Made by a program: the position numbers and the translations under genes. This document shows, in pieces, positions 45,994-57,470 of a DNA stretch of 64,000 nt (within the stretch, counting starts at the first letter, position 1; every line of letters begins with the position of its first letter). Under the pieces are notes generated by a model, which did no database searches, was not told the DNA's origin, and saw only the letters and a program-made list of their open reading frames with translations. The DNA comes from Odobenus rosmarus divergens (Eukaryota > Chordata > Mammalia > Carnivora > Odobenidae). Location of the stretch: positions 574,590 to 638,589 of the forward strand of contig NW_004451652.1 of the NCBI RefSeq assembly GCF_000321225.1, read 5' to 3'.

Positions 45994-46166
45994 TAGTCGT
46001 TCTCCAACTTAACATATGATCACCTGGGAGCTTTTAAAAAGAACCCCTACCTGGGCCCCACTTCTAGAGATTTTAACTTAGTTTGTTTGGATGGGGCTCA
46101 GACCTCAGTTTCTTTAAAACTCCCAGATGACTCTAATATCTGGTATTCAAAGTTGAGAATTACTGG
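45994..46166 (+). mobile_element. MER5A (hAT-Charlie MITE)
   Basis: 'gttctccaacttaacatatg', 'cacctgggagcttttaaaaa', 'ctgggccccacttctagaga' and 'ggtattcaaagttgagaatt' give the full MER5A order. It lies inside the older purine-rich repeat. Confidence 0.88.
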
Positions 46167-46399
46167 GCTGGGTCACTGTAGTACTCAGTGAGATATGGAA
46201 AAGAATCAGGTTTTGGGGAAATACAATAAATCCCATTTGGGTCATACTGAGTTTGAGGAATCTGTGAAATACTTGTGATAGCAAGTGACATCAAGCAGGA
46301 AGTTGGATACATGGTCTGAGCCCAGAAGATTGGTCTTGGATGGTGACTTTACATGTGACTTGGATATGACTTTAGAATGGTATTTGAAGCCATGGGAAT

Positions 46400-49090
46400 T
46401 TTTTAGCTTTGGCTAGAGAGACGGTCATCTTCATTATAATAAACCACTAGCTTTTGTTCCCCTGTGAATAATGCAGAAGCCCAACCACCCCCTAAACTTC
46501 ATCTAATCATTTCTTGTAGTTCCCAGGGCTGGCACATGCAAATTCATAAACTGTTGTCACATTTTTTTTTCTACCGTTGTTGAGTTCTGTCCCCTCATAA
46601 GACACTTCTTAAAGATGGTACTCCTCCAGAGGCACCACTGGTGAAGCCCAGGGTGTCAAGGATCTGGTTGTCTCTTGCTGCGTTCTTTCTAGCTTGAAAG
46701 CAGATAGAGCTCTCCTTCATTAACTGGAGTTACACCCTTAATTAACTTTACCACAGCAGAGTCACTTGGAGGTCCTAGAGGCCCTTTTCCCCACTTGGTG
46801 TCATAACTTGAACAAGCGGGCCCACAACGTCACTAGGTCCCACAATAACTCCTTCAGCCTTTGTTTCTACCTCTTTCCTCACTAAGATTCAGACGGGCAC
46901 CCAAAATATCTGACTTGGGAGAGAAGAACCATAAATGAAGGAAAGATCTTGTGGTTATCTTTATTCTAATCCCCCCAATCCTCTATCAGGGATTAACACT
47001 CTTTATCTTACTCTGAACCAAAACTGTCATGAAGCCCCTGGTCATCAAAAGTGCTCAAGGCCTGACGGAATCTCAGTGGCCCTGGGTGTGGTTTTAGATA
47101 GTGTTATAGTCAATCCTCTTACTTGAATATGTGGGAAGAGGAGACTTAAAGTTTGATTAAATGAAATCAGAGTTGACTTTGCTCTAGATGTCTAGAAGTT
47201 TACACCAAATATGGAAAGCACGTTGCTTGACATACCAGAGAAATATTGCCAAGCAGCAATGAAAATTGCATATCAATAAAAAACTAGGGTATATCCTTTG
47301 GCAAATGTTTTCAAAAGCTAAGAATTATATTTGCTATGGTAAGTTCAAGGCTCCAGATGCTAATAAAATAAAATAGAACTAGTTAACACAGATTGTTGCC
47401 CTTAAGAGCTATCTAAATAGTAAAAACAAAAAAGTAAAAAACAGCCCAGGGAACCGGTCACTTAATCTGTATCAAGAAAGACAAAGTATGAAGCAAAAAT
47501 CTCCCTCATAGATTTCAATATGGTACCTGATCTGGTAGTTTGATCATCTGAAATGGAAGGAAAGTCCATTCACTTTTATTCTGGACTACAGTTTGAGAAA
47601 AGGCCAAGTACATAGCAACGTGACATTTCTAAAGCCAGCCTAAATCATCTCAAATGGCATCAAAGAGCTACTGTAAGCAAAGCATTCTAGAAGCTCTCTG
47701 GAAAAACCAGCATCACCTATGAAGAAATGAAGAAGCATAAATTAAAAAGCTCTCATTTTAAGTCCTATATACCTGTATTATAGACTTTCTAAAGTGTATT
47801 TAGTGAATAGAAGTAATTTATATTTATTTTCCACTTTTTTGTAAGAAAGAAACTTCAGGTGCTTCTTTTGGCCACAAGAAATTTTGCATCTCATTCTCTA
47901 GCAGATTGAAGAACTCCTTTCTCTCTATTTCAAATAGAAATGAAAGAGGATCATTGAAGAAATTTTGCTTAGGTTTCTCTTTTTGCAGAGGCACTGCTAG
48001 GGCTCTTAGCTGAGAAATGGCTATACAAAATTCAACCAGAAAAGCTGCCGGTCTATAAATTCAACACCAAAGAGGGAAAATATGGCAACTAAGGCAACTA
48101 AGCATTGAAGTTTCTCCAGGAGCACCTGATAGGACAATGTTAGCTGCTTCTGACTGTACAACTGTTTGCTCTGAGTTGCAGATATTTAACTAAGAGAAAA
48201 GGAAATGTGAGGACATCAGGAGAAGGTCCTACATCATTCATTGCCAGAAAGGCACTAATCATCTTTCTACAAATGAAGGAGACAGTAGGATCCCCTCATT
48301 CAATCACATGGTTTTAGAAAGTGTTTTATTTGAAGTTTCATTTTATTAATAATGCGGAGACATCTGCAAATGTAAGACATTTAATGAGAACTTCTCTGCT
48401 CTAGGGAACCTGAAACAAAATTACATTGTATTCTTCGTTCACTGGTCATTAACAAAAAGAATCTGGGACAATGATTACTTAGAGTATTTTGTAGAAGAGT
48501 CCTCAATTTTATCAGATGTGAGGCTGTCTTCTAATAATGTCTATCAACATCTTCTTTAGTAACCTGAAAATAAATTTATAAATAATATAACCTACTTGCA
48601 CACAGAATGCCTAAAGCATTAATGTATTGCTTTAATAAAGCACACATAAATAAAAAGTTATTTCTAGTAAAATTCATGTGTATTTTAAAGCAAATATGGG
48701 GACAAAACTATACCAGAAAACAAAATGTGATAGTCGGAGTTTCCACATATAGAAACACTGTGCATATGACTGAAGACTAACCCAAGTGCATTATACTTAT
48801 GACCAAAACGTCATAAGAAGCATTGGCATTGATGATGTGCTTTTCTTGAAATTGATTTCTTTTATTCTTGATAAAGTACTGATGGAAACAAAGTACAGTA
48901 TTCCATCATTTTACATGATATTTACACTTCTAGAAAATGCAGTATATATTAAAATAGTTCAAAAATGCCTTGTATTCATACATAAAATGGATCAGATTCT
49001 TGGCTCAGAAAATTATAAACAAGTTTTAAATTCACATGAATGTCTAGTGGGAAAATATAAATCCATATAGAACACAGAATGGATATTCAT
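46400..49090. other. about 2.7 kb with no recognisable repeat or gene
   Basis: 46560-47120 has higher G+C and short frames on the plus strand (63 codons at 46935). The rest is AT-rich. A 94-codon frame at 48786-49070 is Ile/Leu-rich and not recognised. Confidence 0.4.
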
Positions 49091-49094
49091 CATG

Positions 49095-49245
49095 TGTGAC
49101 TGTCCCATGCATTCCAGGAAGTCTAGCATCCCTGGTTCCTGCCCACTAAATGCCAGTAGGTTTCCCAACCTTGAAGATATAAAAAAAATAATACTGTGGG
49201 GAGCAACAAACCTTGTCGCCCCCTCTCCCTGTGGAGAACCACCGT
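49095..49245 (+). mobile_element. hAT-type DNA transposon fragment (same family as 2203)
   Basis: 'gactgtcccatgcattccag', 'agcatccctggttcctgccc', 'actaaatgccagtaggtttc' and 'ctgtggagaaccacc' follow the family order. Overlapping frames on both strands are by chance. Confidence 0.6.
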
Positions 49246-49389
49246 TTAGACAGTTCAATAGAAGGACTTGGCACTTTCCGCATGTGATTCTTTTGCACTG
49301 GAAAAAGCAAAAGGCCCTCCTTGCAAGGTTAAATCACAAGACGCATCTCATGCTAACAGTTGCAAAAATCTGATGTTCCATCATGGTAT

Positions 49390-49635
49390 ATTGACTTGAG
49401 CACTGAAAGATCTTACAACTTAACTAATCTAAGCCCCTCGTTAAAGGCCGAGGAAATTGAGAGCCATGAAGTGTTGACAGCTACTGAACACCTTCAAGGT
49501 AGCTTTATATTTGTTTCTCACAAACACTATGTGATGAAGTATTACTATTTCTCTATTTCACATCATCTTTCATTGTACAAATGAGAAAACAGGTTTTGTT
49601 TGGAGTTGCTCTAACTCCATATTCCGTGCTTTCTC
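49390..49635 (-). mobile_element. MIR-type SINE fragments
   Basis: 'ctaatctaagcccctcgtta' is a MIR3-like start. From 49480, 'cactatgtgatgaagtatta', 'gtacaaatgagaaaacaggt' and 'ccatattccgtgctttctct' follow a minus-strand MIR. Two overlapping old copies are possible. Confidence 0.5.
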
Positions 49636-49794
49636 TGCTACGTCTTCCTTGAACAAAATCCCAAAACTGAGTAGTGAGCCAAGACTTAACTATTTCTGCA
49701 GGCTTCATAGCCTCAGATGTCAAGGGTTATTCTGCTGCATGTACATTTCCCCTTTACAGTGTCCTCTTCACTCACGTCTCCTGTTCCTCTGCAT

Positions 49795-49995
49795 CAGGGG
49801 TTGGCAAACTACATCACTTGGGCCAAATCTTGTCTGCCTGTTTTTCTAAATAAGCTTCCACTGAAACATATTACTGATGGATGCTTTTACGCTACAAGGG
49901 CAGGGTTGAGTAGTTGTGATAGAGGCTGTATGGCCCATGAAGCCTAAAATATTTACTATTTGGTCCTTTACAGAAAAAGTTTGCTGACTTCTAAT
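49795..49995 (-). mobile_element. hAT-type DNA transposon with readable inverted ends
   Basis: Begins 'caggggttggcaaactacat' and ends 'agtttgctgacttctaatc', which are inverted-repeat partners. Inside are 'aagggcagggttgagtagtt', 'gaggctgtatggcccatgaa' and 'aaaatatttactatttggtc'. A common mammalian hAT MITE; subfamily not assigned. The frames of 66 and 76 codons at 49649-49947 run into it and are not genes. Confidence 0.75.
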
Positions 49996-49999
49996 CTAC

Positions 50000-50610
50000 A
50001 TTAAAAAAAAAATTCTTTTCTTATGTTGCCATCAATATATACCATTCCCTCGTTTTTTTGCCTCCTCTAGTTCATTAATGAATGTTAACTACTTAGTGTA
50101 TTATTCTTTTTAGGATTACATCTGTATTTCTTTAAAAGTGCTTCCTGTAAGTAGTTAATTAATCCAAGAAATGATTCTAAAAATGCAAAGTTATCATAAA
50201 AAGGAGTGAGGGGAAAGAATGAGTTCAGGACAAATGGACCTGTTTACCAAATAGCTTCCAAGCCTCTCATTCTCAAAATGAAAAAGAGTTCTCTAAAGAT
50301 TTTTTTTTCAGGCTCATTTCCAATTTATTTTCAAGTAATCAGACTTGTGCAATAATGTCGGTTGGTAACAGGAACTATTTATTTTCTAACAATACTGATA
50401 TCTGTCCAAATTAAAAACTGAGACACTGACAAATAAGAGAAAGTCCAAAAGTTGCATTTGCTTATTCACACGGCATTTTCTTTATGTAGTTCTCAAGAAA
50501 ATATTTTTCCATATATTGAGTATATATAGTAGAATATATATTTGAAAAATGTCTTCCAGAAAAGAAAAAATTTACTTAGTAGGCAGATGCGCCAAGTTAC
50601 CAATTTATTG
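50000..50610. other. unassigned AT-rich sequence
   Basis: No gene or repeat is recognised. Confidence 0.4.
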
Positions 50611-50614
50611 CTTC

Positions 50615-51402
50615 TCAGTCCCAGATTCACCTTGTTGTTCCTGCTCTGTGATAACAAAGTGGAGCCTCATGAAACACTGTCAGCACAGGGTGTTGGAGGG
50701 ATGCTGGAGGAGTGAGGTTTCTTCTTCCTGGTTATGTGAGGTGTGCTCATTCAGCTGAGCTCTTGCGGACTGAATGGCTTTTTTCAGCAGTGTCCTGGCA
50801 TAAAGCAGCAAGCGGCTTGTCCCCAGCGTACCTCAGCACAAACTCTATGTTGAATGGTTTCCAGCAGCAAGTTCAATGGCACTCCTGAGGGCACCTAACA
50901 AGGTGTATGGATTAACCAGCTCATTTCCAGTAAATCACAGCACCTCCTTCTCACACCCCTGTTGCTTCCAGGTGGTTTTCTCTGAGTTCTGGTGGTGCCC
51001 AAGCTGGCTTTCCAGCAAGTCAATAACAACCTAAACAGATAGCTTCCCAGTGAATTTTATCAGTATCCTACTAGGGAATTCTCAGTTAACCTAAGTGACA
51101 ACTGGGGACTCTCTCTGGCCTGGAACAACCCAGTGAATTTTTCCAACATCCAATGAGCTTAGACTATATCCTTTCCAATGAGAGCTGAGTCCTAGCGGTG
51201 GGGAGGATCTTCTTCTTCCAAGTTTGTTCCTTCTTTGAACACTCTCCCTCAGTAACTTTTGTGTATCACTTAGAGCCCCTACCTCCCAACTTTAGTCAGT
51301 TCCCTATTACTCCAATCCTCCATCGCTATCTCTTTATACTAAATTGTCCTGTTTAAATTACTGCATGGTTTCTGTCTTCTGATTGGAACTTAGCTAATAC
51401 AG
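50615..51402 (+). mobile_element. old LTR-like repeat, about 790 bp
   Basis: Balanced composition against AT-rich flanks. 'ctgagctcttgcggactgaa', 'cagcagtgtcctggcataaa', 'gcttgtccccagcgtacctc', 'tgaatggtttccagcagcaa', 'aacaaggtgtatggattaac' and the end 'ggaacttagctaatacagc' match a mammalian LTR-type repeat I cannot name exactly. Confidence 0.55.
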
Positions 51403-52904
51403 CAGAGAAGTAAGAACAAACATTTTACTTGATAGGCAAATCAACTTTTTACAAGCATAAAGAGCCCAGGGCTTGAATAGACTTTTGGGTAAGCCTTAAA
51501 ATGAAGTTACTGAATCATTTGCTACTTCTGAACACGATCCCTTTGTGTATGAGACTACCTCTGGGAATTACTGTTAACAATAACAGTGGGGCAGAGGAAA
51601 CACTCAGTTCTCTCAGCCTCCTAGAGAAAACAAGGACATAAGAGAAGCTTCCTAGTTTTTGTCTTTAGTATTGAAAATCTTGTTTGAGTTCTATTTACAT
51701 CTTAGTTATTATTAACCAGACTTATTTAGATCTTTCCATTAGAATTTTCTGACTTTCTCACTCCTTTCCTGGTCCATCTATGTAGGAAAGTGGAAACAGT
51801 CTTATAGTCAGGAAAGATGAATGTTTCCCAAAACTCTACATCCATGCCAACCCCCACCCAGAAGCAGTTAGTCCTGAGGAACATTGGTGCATATACTAAG
51901 GTTTTCTTGGTTCTTTTTGTCTTTTTCTGTTTTGAGCTGTCTCCTTTCCAGTTCTTCACTTTATCCCCTATAGACTCCCTAATTAGATACCTCTTCAGAA
52001 ATCTAATATTCAAAGGACAACTTTCATACTTTGTTCTGTTTATTTGTCAGTGCCTGATGCTACTTACATCTGGCATCTGTTCTAGGTTAGCAGCTAATTT
52101 ATCTGCATTTAAACATTTAGGTTAAAATTTCTTTGAATACGGTAAGTAGACAATGTGTCAAAATGTAGATTCCTTGATCCTGTTCTAGACTTACTGCATC
52201 AATCCTGAGAGACCCGGGATCCATAACCCTGCATTTCTAATAATTTTTCTCCCATACTAAACTACTAGCTAGTTGATAACAGTTTACAGTGTTTTCCCTA
52301 AATAGATATTTGCATTTTAATATGGTAACTTCTAGCCCTGGATACCATTTTCTATTGGTTCTAGAATGGTCTAGAATGGGGTGTTAACCTGAACATTTAA
52401 ATCTTTTTTATTAGGGAGCTTGGAAGCATTGCATGAAGGTTTACTGTAGACTTCTTTAGGCCTGGAAGCTAAAGTGCTTAGGCTCAAAGGTCTGTGAAGT
52501 TGAGCTTCACAATGGGCTTTGAAAAGCAATATTTGGGTTGTCCATTTCCATTCCAGGCAATTTATTTAGGCATTCCAGGCACTTTATATGGACCACTGTA
52601 ATAATGAGGTTGCTGATATTGAGGACATCTAGAAGCTGTGAGGCTAAGGTGTTGATGGGTTCTCTATAAAAACCGATGACATCCAGGATAGAGATAGGAC
52701 ATGGAGATGAGTAGAAGATTGGGAGACAGGGGTAAATGTATTCAGTCATTCCTGGGTGGAAGTCAGTCAATAGGAGATGGATAGATATTAGTGTTTTCCT
52801 AAGTCTCACCACCCCCCAGAAATGTCACAATAATTGAATAATCCTTTATCAAAAAGAAATTATTTGAAAACTTTCTCTGACTTCTATAAAAGTATTGTAT
52901 TGTG
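51403..52904. other. unassigned sequence
   Basis: Frames of 95 to 102 codons on both strands at 51726-52125 and 52507-52812 lack recognised domains. Confidence 0.35.
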
Positions 52905-52907
52905 GAA

Positions 52908-53030
52908 TTCAGTGGTTCCCAAACATTGCAGCACATCAGAATCATACAAAGTGCTGATTAAAAAATATGGATTATTGGATCCCACTCCAAACTTAATAAG
53001 AATCTTTGAGGGTGAAGCCCTAGAATATCT
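52908..53030 (+). mobile_element. hAT-type (MER3/MER20-like) fragment
   Basis: 'cagtggttcccaaacattgc', 'cacatcagaatcatacaaag', 'ttattggatcccactccaaa' match the start and middle of this class of MITE. The right end is lost in a TATC-type repeat. Confidence 0.6.
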
Positions 53031-53066
53031 AACTATCTAACTATCATCTATCTATCTTTTATCTAT
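53028..53066. repeat. (TATC)n-type microsatellite
   Basis: 'tatctaactatctaactatc' continuing 'atctatctatcttttatct'. Confidence 0.85.
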
Positions 53067-53067
53067 G

Positions 53068-53200
53068 TCCACTTTTTAACTTTTTATTTTGAAATTATTA
53101 TAGGTTTACAAGTTACAAAAAAATGTTAGGGGAGATCCCATGTAGCCTTCAGCCAGTTTTTCCCAATGGTAACGTCTTGCATAACCATAATATAGTATCT
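53068..53200. mobile_element. old L1 3' UTR fragment
   Basis: 'aactttttattttgaaatta', 'ttataggtttacaagttaca', 'cttcagccagtttttcccaa' and 'gtaacgtcttgcataaccat' match a segment common in the 3' UTR of old L1M families. Strand not assigned. Confidence 0.6.
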
Positions 53201-53790
53201 AAACTTAGAATATTTATTTTTGTAAGCTCTCTAGATAATGATCATTCAGTTAGCAGGAAACTGAATAAATGAATGAGTAATTATTCAAGGAAATTAGTTG
53301 ACTTGGCTATTTGTTATCCTGGAATATTTAGCAACCTACTTATTTACTCAGAGCTTAGGCAGTTCATTCATTGCTCTGATTAGAGGAATAATTCAGCATG
53401 GTTCATTGAAATCCTTTAATTAGTAATCTCTTTTTTCTTTTGGGGGGGCTTTGTATCCCCTCATTCAATGAATCAGCCCATATTGAATAAAGTCTTTTAC
53501 TCAGGTTTCTTTGTTACCTCCTACCAGTACTCTGCAGACCGATAGACATAAGAGATATTGGAAAAGTGGATCTGTTTTGATCAGTACTATACAGATAAGT
53601 GTTGAAATCTCTTCTTCTTCCTTTGACTTTAATTCTCTCTTCGGAAAATTTGTCTCATTTCACCTTACTTTTTATTCCCCCATGTTACAATTACTAATTA
53701 ATAGTGGCATTAAATTAAAATGATCCCTTCCACCTCACAAAATACTCAACTATTAACTTAGTTCTTCTCAACTTAGTGTAATTTTAAGCA
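53201..53790. other. unassigned sequence
   Basis: No gene or repeat is recognised. Confidence 0.4.
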
Positions 53791-53794
53791 TTAG

Positions 53795-53935
53795 GAGACA
53801 TGGATACTGATCTTAGTTCTGCCACTTGCTGATTCTTTGACCTTGACCCACAAATTCAACCCATCTGATTTAACATTTTTCTTATGAGAATAAAATAGAT
53901 GCCATCTTCCCTGTTACTACACAGACTTAACTTTG
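53795..53935 (+). mobile_element. MIR SINE fragment
   Basis: 'gatcttagttctgccacttg', 'ttctttgaccttgacccaca' and 'catctgatttaacatttttc' follow the MIR core. Confidence 0.65.
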
Positions 53936-54247
53936 TATCATCCATAAATCATTGTGTAAATGATGAAATAAACTATATCTAATAAGCATTAGAAGATGAG
54001 ATTGAGAATAATAATATTAATGGTTAGGAATTTTCAGCAGGAATCTCTTTGCTCTTAGGGGTGGAAGTTCTGTTTTTGCTGTTTTTTTTCCTTTCCCATA
54101 TATCTTTTTTTTTTTTTAACTTGAAATTCTTCTGAACTTTATGTTATGCAATTTTGGATTAGAGTTTGGAATATTATTTAAATTATTTTTGTGCTGGTTC
54201 TCTTTGCTGTGTTATATAAAGCACCATTTATTTGGGCACTCCTTCTA

Positions 54248-54872
54248 TTTGGTGGTGATAAGCATGGTGGTTCAGGAGTGGTTAAATTTCACAAAATGCC
54301 TAGATGTTACTCTACCGAAAATGTGCCTTGAAAGCTGTTGAGCTGTGGTAAAAATCCCTTCAGTTAGCATGTGAGAAAACTTTGAGCTAATTCCCCTCTC
54401 AATAGCATTCTGATCATCCTCAGTGGGCACCACAGAGGCAAGAGGAAGGTTTCCTGAAGCAGCTGAGCAGTGGTTTGCTACTTGTGACCAGACCTCTGAT
54501 ACTCAATTGAGTTTCTCTGTGCAGAACATACCAGAAATTTATCATTGCCACCTCCACCAAAATTGGTATCAGTAGTGTGAAAATCCCTGAACATCTCACT
54601 GATCCTTACTTTAAGAAGAAGAAGCTTTGAAAGCCCAGACACCAGAAAGATGAGATGTTTGACCCAGAGAAAGAGAAATACCAGCATACAGAGCAGCACA
54701 AGGTTGAGCAGAAAGCTATGGACTCACAAATTCTGCGAAAAGTAAAAGCTGTTCCTCAGCTCGAGGGCTACCTCTGCTCTGTGGTTTCTCTCACAAGTGG
54801 AGTTTGCTGTCACAAATTGATGTTCTAAATTTCTTACAAAAACCTAATTAAATAACTGATACATTAAAAATA
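54248..54872 (+). pseudogene. RPL6 (pseudogene): processed pseudogene of ribosomal protein L6 (60S subunit), 5'-truncated
   Basis: The plus strand reads as the C-terminal part of RPL6 without introns. The order is a VGGDK-like start, KMPRCYSTENVP, KLLSCGKNPFS, HVRKL, HRGKR, then from about 54540 [60 protein letters not shown] and HKLMF, with the stop at 54826-54828. RPL6 is a component of the large ribosomal subunit. This copy is dead: in-frame stops follow VP, PFS and RKL, a TGA replaces Arg after KKKKL, and a small indel near 54450 shifts the frame. The 5' end of the gene is missing. A short 3' UTR with 'cctaattaaataactg' ends in an A run at 54862-54870, as expected for reverse-transcribed mRNA. 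A SINEC follows at once. Open frames at 54141-54341 (+) and 54478-54699 (-) are other-frame readings. Confidence 0.93.
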
Positions 54873-54878
54873 GGGTGT

Positions 54879-55078
54879 GTGTGTGCCTGGGTGGCTCAGT
54901 CAGTTCAGTGTCTACCTTCAGTTCAGGTCACAGTCTCAGGGTCCTGGGATTGAGACCCAGGTCGGTCTCCCTGCTCAGTGGGGGGACTGCTTCTCTCTCT
55001 CCCTCTGTTCCACCCTCCCAGTGGTGCACTCTTTCTCTTTCTTTCGAATAAATAAATAAATAAAATCTTAAAAAAAAT
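54879..55078 (+). mobile_element. SINEC beside the RPL6 pseudogene tail
   Basis: Head 'gtgtgcctgggtggctcagt' after a short (TG) run, body 'caggtcacagtctcagggtc', tail 'gaataaataaataaataaaa' and A run. It probably inserted into the A-rich tail of the pseudogene, so a clear target duplication is hard to define. Confidence 0.94.
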
Positions 55079-55081
55079 ACA

Positions 55082-55784
55082 AAACACCACCACCAGAGGA
55101 TAGATGGTAGTATTCAGCAAATTCATTCTTCGTTCTCTACTGCGGTAAGAAAGGAGCTCCAGGAAAGGTGGTTAGGGGGAATGCCCTTGTAGCTTAAGAA
55201 CTTGATAGTCCGTTTAGAGGAACATGTGAGAAATCTTTTAATCAACAGTACACGTCATCGTTACCACTTATGGAAAAGATGGTGTGCCCTATTTTCTTAA
55301 AAGTATTCCCCGTTTTCCCTCTTGCACCATGGGCCCCAGGCACACTGATTCCATAAATGTCTTCCTGGTAGATGTTCTCATCATTCCACAGAAATAGCCA
55401 TGACAGTGGGAGAAGAATGTAAGTGGTGTGAAATGTAGACAAGCCGCTGTATACCCTGTTAGGTGTACCTTCCAGGTCTCTCAATCCTGCATTTCACACA
55501 AAAATTCAGAAAATGCTTAAGTAGAAGTTCAGAGTAATAACCTAGTTCCCAAGTTGAAATAAACAATAGAATAAAAGCAAAAGGATTTGTATAATATAAA
55601 GATCAGTTGTGGTTTTATTTTAATCCAAAATAAACATGAAGGAACTTTTATGAATATCCAACTTTGGATTCCTTTATTCAATAAATATTAGATCAATTAT
55701 TTCCAATATATTCTTCCATTTATGTAGCCACCTGTCCTCAGAAATATTTCATATTTATTTTTTAGTCTTTTACTTTAGGTGTTT
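55082..55784. other. unassigned sequence
   Basis: An 80-codon minus frame at 55242-55484 has no recognised domain. No repeat is recognised. Confidence 0.4.
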
Positions 55785-55785
55785 T

Positions 55786-56155
55786 TGTTAGTTATCTATG
55801 AATGTTTAATAAATTACCCTAAAATGTAGTAGCTTAAAACTATAAACATTTACTATTTTGACTCCTGAGGATCTAGGATCTGGGTGCAGCTTAGCTGGGT
55901 GTCTCTGGTTTGGAGACTCTCACAAGGCTGTAATCAAATGTCTTCTGGGGCTGCAATCATCTCAAGGGTTGCCTGGAATAGTATTGGTGATTTTCAAAAT
56001 CACTCATGGTTCTTGTGGCTATTGGCAGGCCTCAAGGACCTCTCCCTCCAGCCTCTCTTCTTCTGTCACCTTCCCTTTCTCTTTTTTCTTGGTGATAATT
56101 TAGATGTACTCTTTACTGAGACAAGTGGATTTCTGGTCTTCTACTATAGTAAAAG
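55786..56155 (+). mobile_element. old LTR-like repeat, 3'-truncated relative of 2575
   Basis: 'tgttagttatctatgaatg', 'aataaattaccctaaaatgt', 'agtagcttaaaactataaac', 'gtgcagcttagctgggtgtc', 'tctcacaaggctgtaatcaa' and 'tggggctgcaatcatctcaa' follow the same family layout as 2575. Frames of 81 and 91 codons are readings of the repeat. Confidence 0.6.
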
Positions 56156-56182
56156 GTAAAAGAGAGATGGTATGGTTTAATG

Positions 56183-56438
56183 GAGCATTTCCCAAAATGT
56201 GTTTTGCTAATATAAACAAATATTTACTAAATAAACACACAGTACTATAGGAAATGATGCTGAGTTAAAGTTTTTGTTAGTGTCTTTAATTGCAAGACTT
56301 CACAGAACCTTTAATGTATATACTGTTTATATCTGGAGACGCATTCAATATGGGAGATTACTCAAATGCATTTTATTAAGAAATTGTTTTTGCAAAAATA
56401 TCTCTTAGAATCCATGGGTCATTCTTTGAAAAATGCTG
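56183..56438 (+). mobile_element. hAT-type MITE with 8-bp target duplication
   Basis: Inverted ends: 'gagcatttcccaaaatg' on the left and, reversed, 'cagcatttttcaaagaatg' on the right. Flanks 'gtttaatg' (56175-56182) and 'gtttagtg' (56439-56446) are an 8-bp duplication with one change, the size hAT transposases make. The 256-bp body has no coding capacity. Subfamily not assigned. Confidence 0.75.
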
Positions 56439-56449
56439 GTTTAGTGTAT

Positions 56450-57340
56450 TTTATCCTGGACAGAGGCCTAAGTCATATATTTTTGTATGCTCAACACCTA
56501 ACTAAGCTTTACTCTACCTCCAGCCTGTAAATGAAAATAATAAAACCTGACCTTCACCATCCTCTGAGGGGATATTATAAGATTCAATAAAATAAACACA
56601 GCAAAACATAAAAAACAAACAGGTACTATCCTTGTTCTCTATTGGATCTTCAGTAGTAACATGCCACAGAGCAACATTTCCTAGTGCTACCTTTTTAAAT
56701 CATTTAAAAGCATAAAAATCAAACCAATTCTAGGAACTACTAAAATGACTACAGTGTATTTCAAATGAATTTGAGAGAAGTAGGAGACAGAGAAACACAA
56801 TTGCATGTAACTCTGAGCAGAAAGGACCAAAAAAAGACCACCTCTGAGTGTCCCCTCCTTTTTTTTTTTTTTTTAACCAGTTATTTCTGCTTCTCTGTTT
56901 GCTTTCAACTTTAGTTTCTTTCAGAGATTGCCTCAGGGCTGAGGACAAGGGTCACAATGAGTAACTTTATTCTCCTAAAGAAGAGTACACCTCTCCTGTG
57001 CGCATTCAAATCCTGCTGAGGCACTTTCTCTAAAGAGTCTTCTTTTTTTATTATAAGCCTATCTATTCACTAATGAACTGACTGAAGTATCAGTTGACTT
57101 GAATGGGAGTCAACCCATACTAAATGGCTCGTAACAAGAACTGAAAGCTGAATTTCAAGAATAAGTTTAGAGGTGAAAGCGTAATTCTTATTGGCACTGT
57201 ATTTGGAGGTGGTGGCATGTGTTTCTATCCTCACCCCCCACAGGAGATTTTGGAGCAATTCAGTGAACTTGCTTCAATCCTACCTCGACGGTATTTGTCC
57301 TCTGTCAGAAATGAGTCCAAGTGTAGCTCTGCTTGTGACT
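56450..57340. other. unassigned sequence
   Basis: A T run lies at 56858-56874. Short frames on both strands lack recognised features. Confidence 0.4.
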
Positions 57341-57344
57341 GGGG

Positions 57345-57470
57345 ACTTCATCTCTTCATCTTTAAAAATGAAGCTTTGCCTGCCCTGCAAGCTTGTTGTA
57401 AGAACTAAATGAAATGCCATAGATTCATCCAAAGGTACTTAGCAGGCATTCACTAAATGGTAGCCCTAGG
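57345..57470 (+). mobile_element. MIR SINE, 3' part
   Basis: 'cttcatctcttcatctttaa', 'ttgttgtaagaactaaatga', 'ggtacttagcaggcattcac' match MIR core to 3' end. The frames of 63 and 73 codons at 57191-57412 overlap it. Confidence 0.55.
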
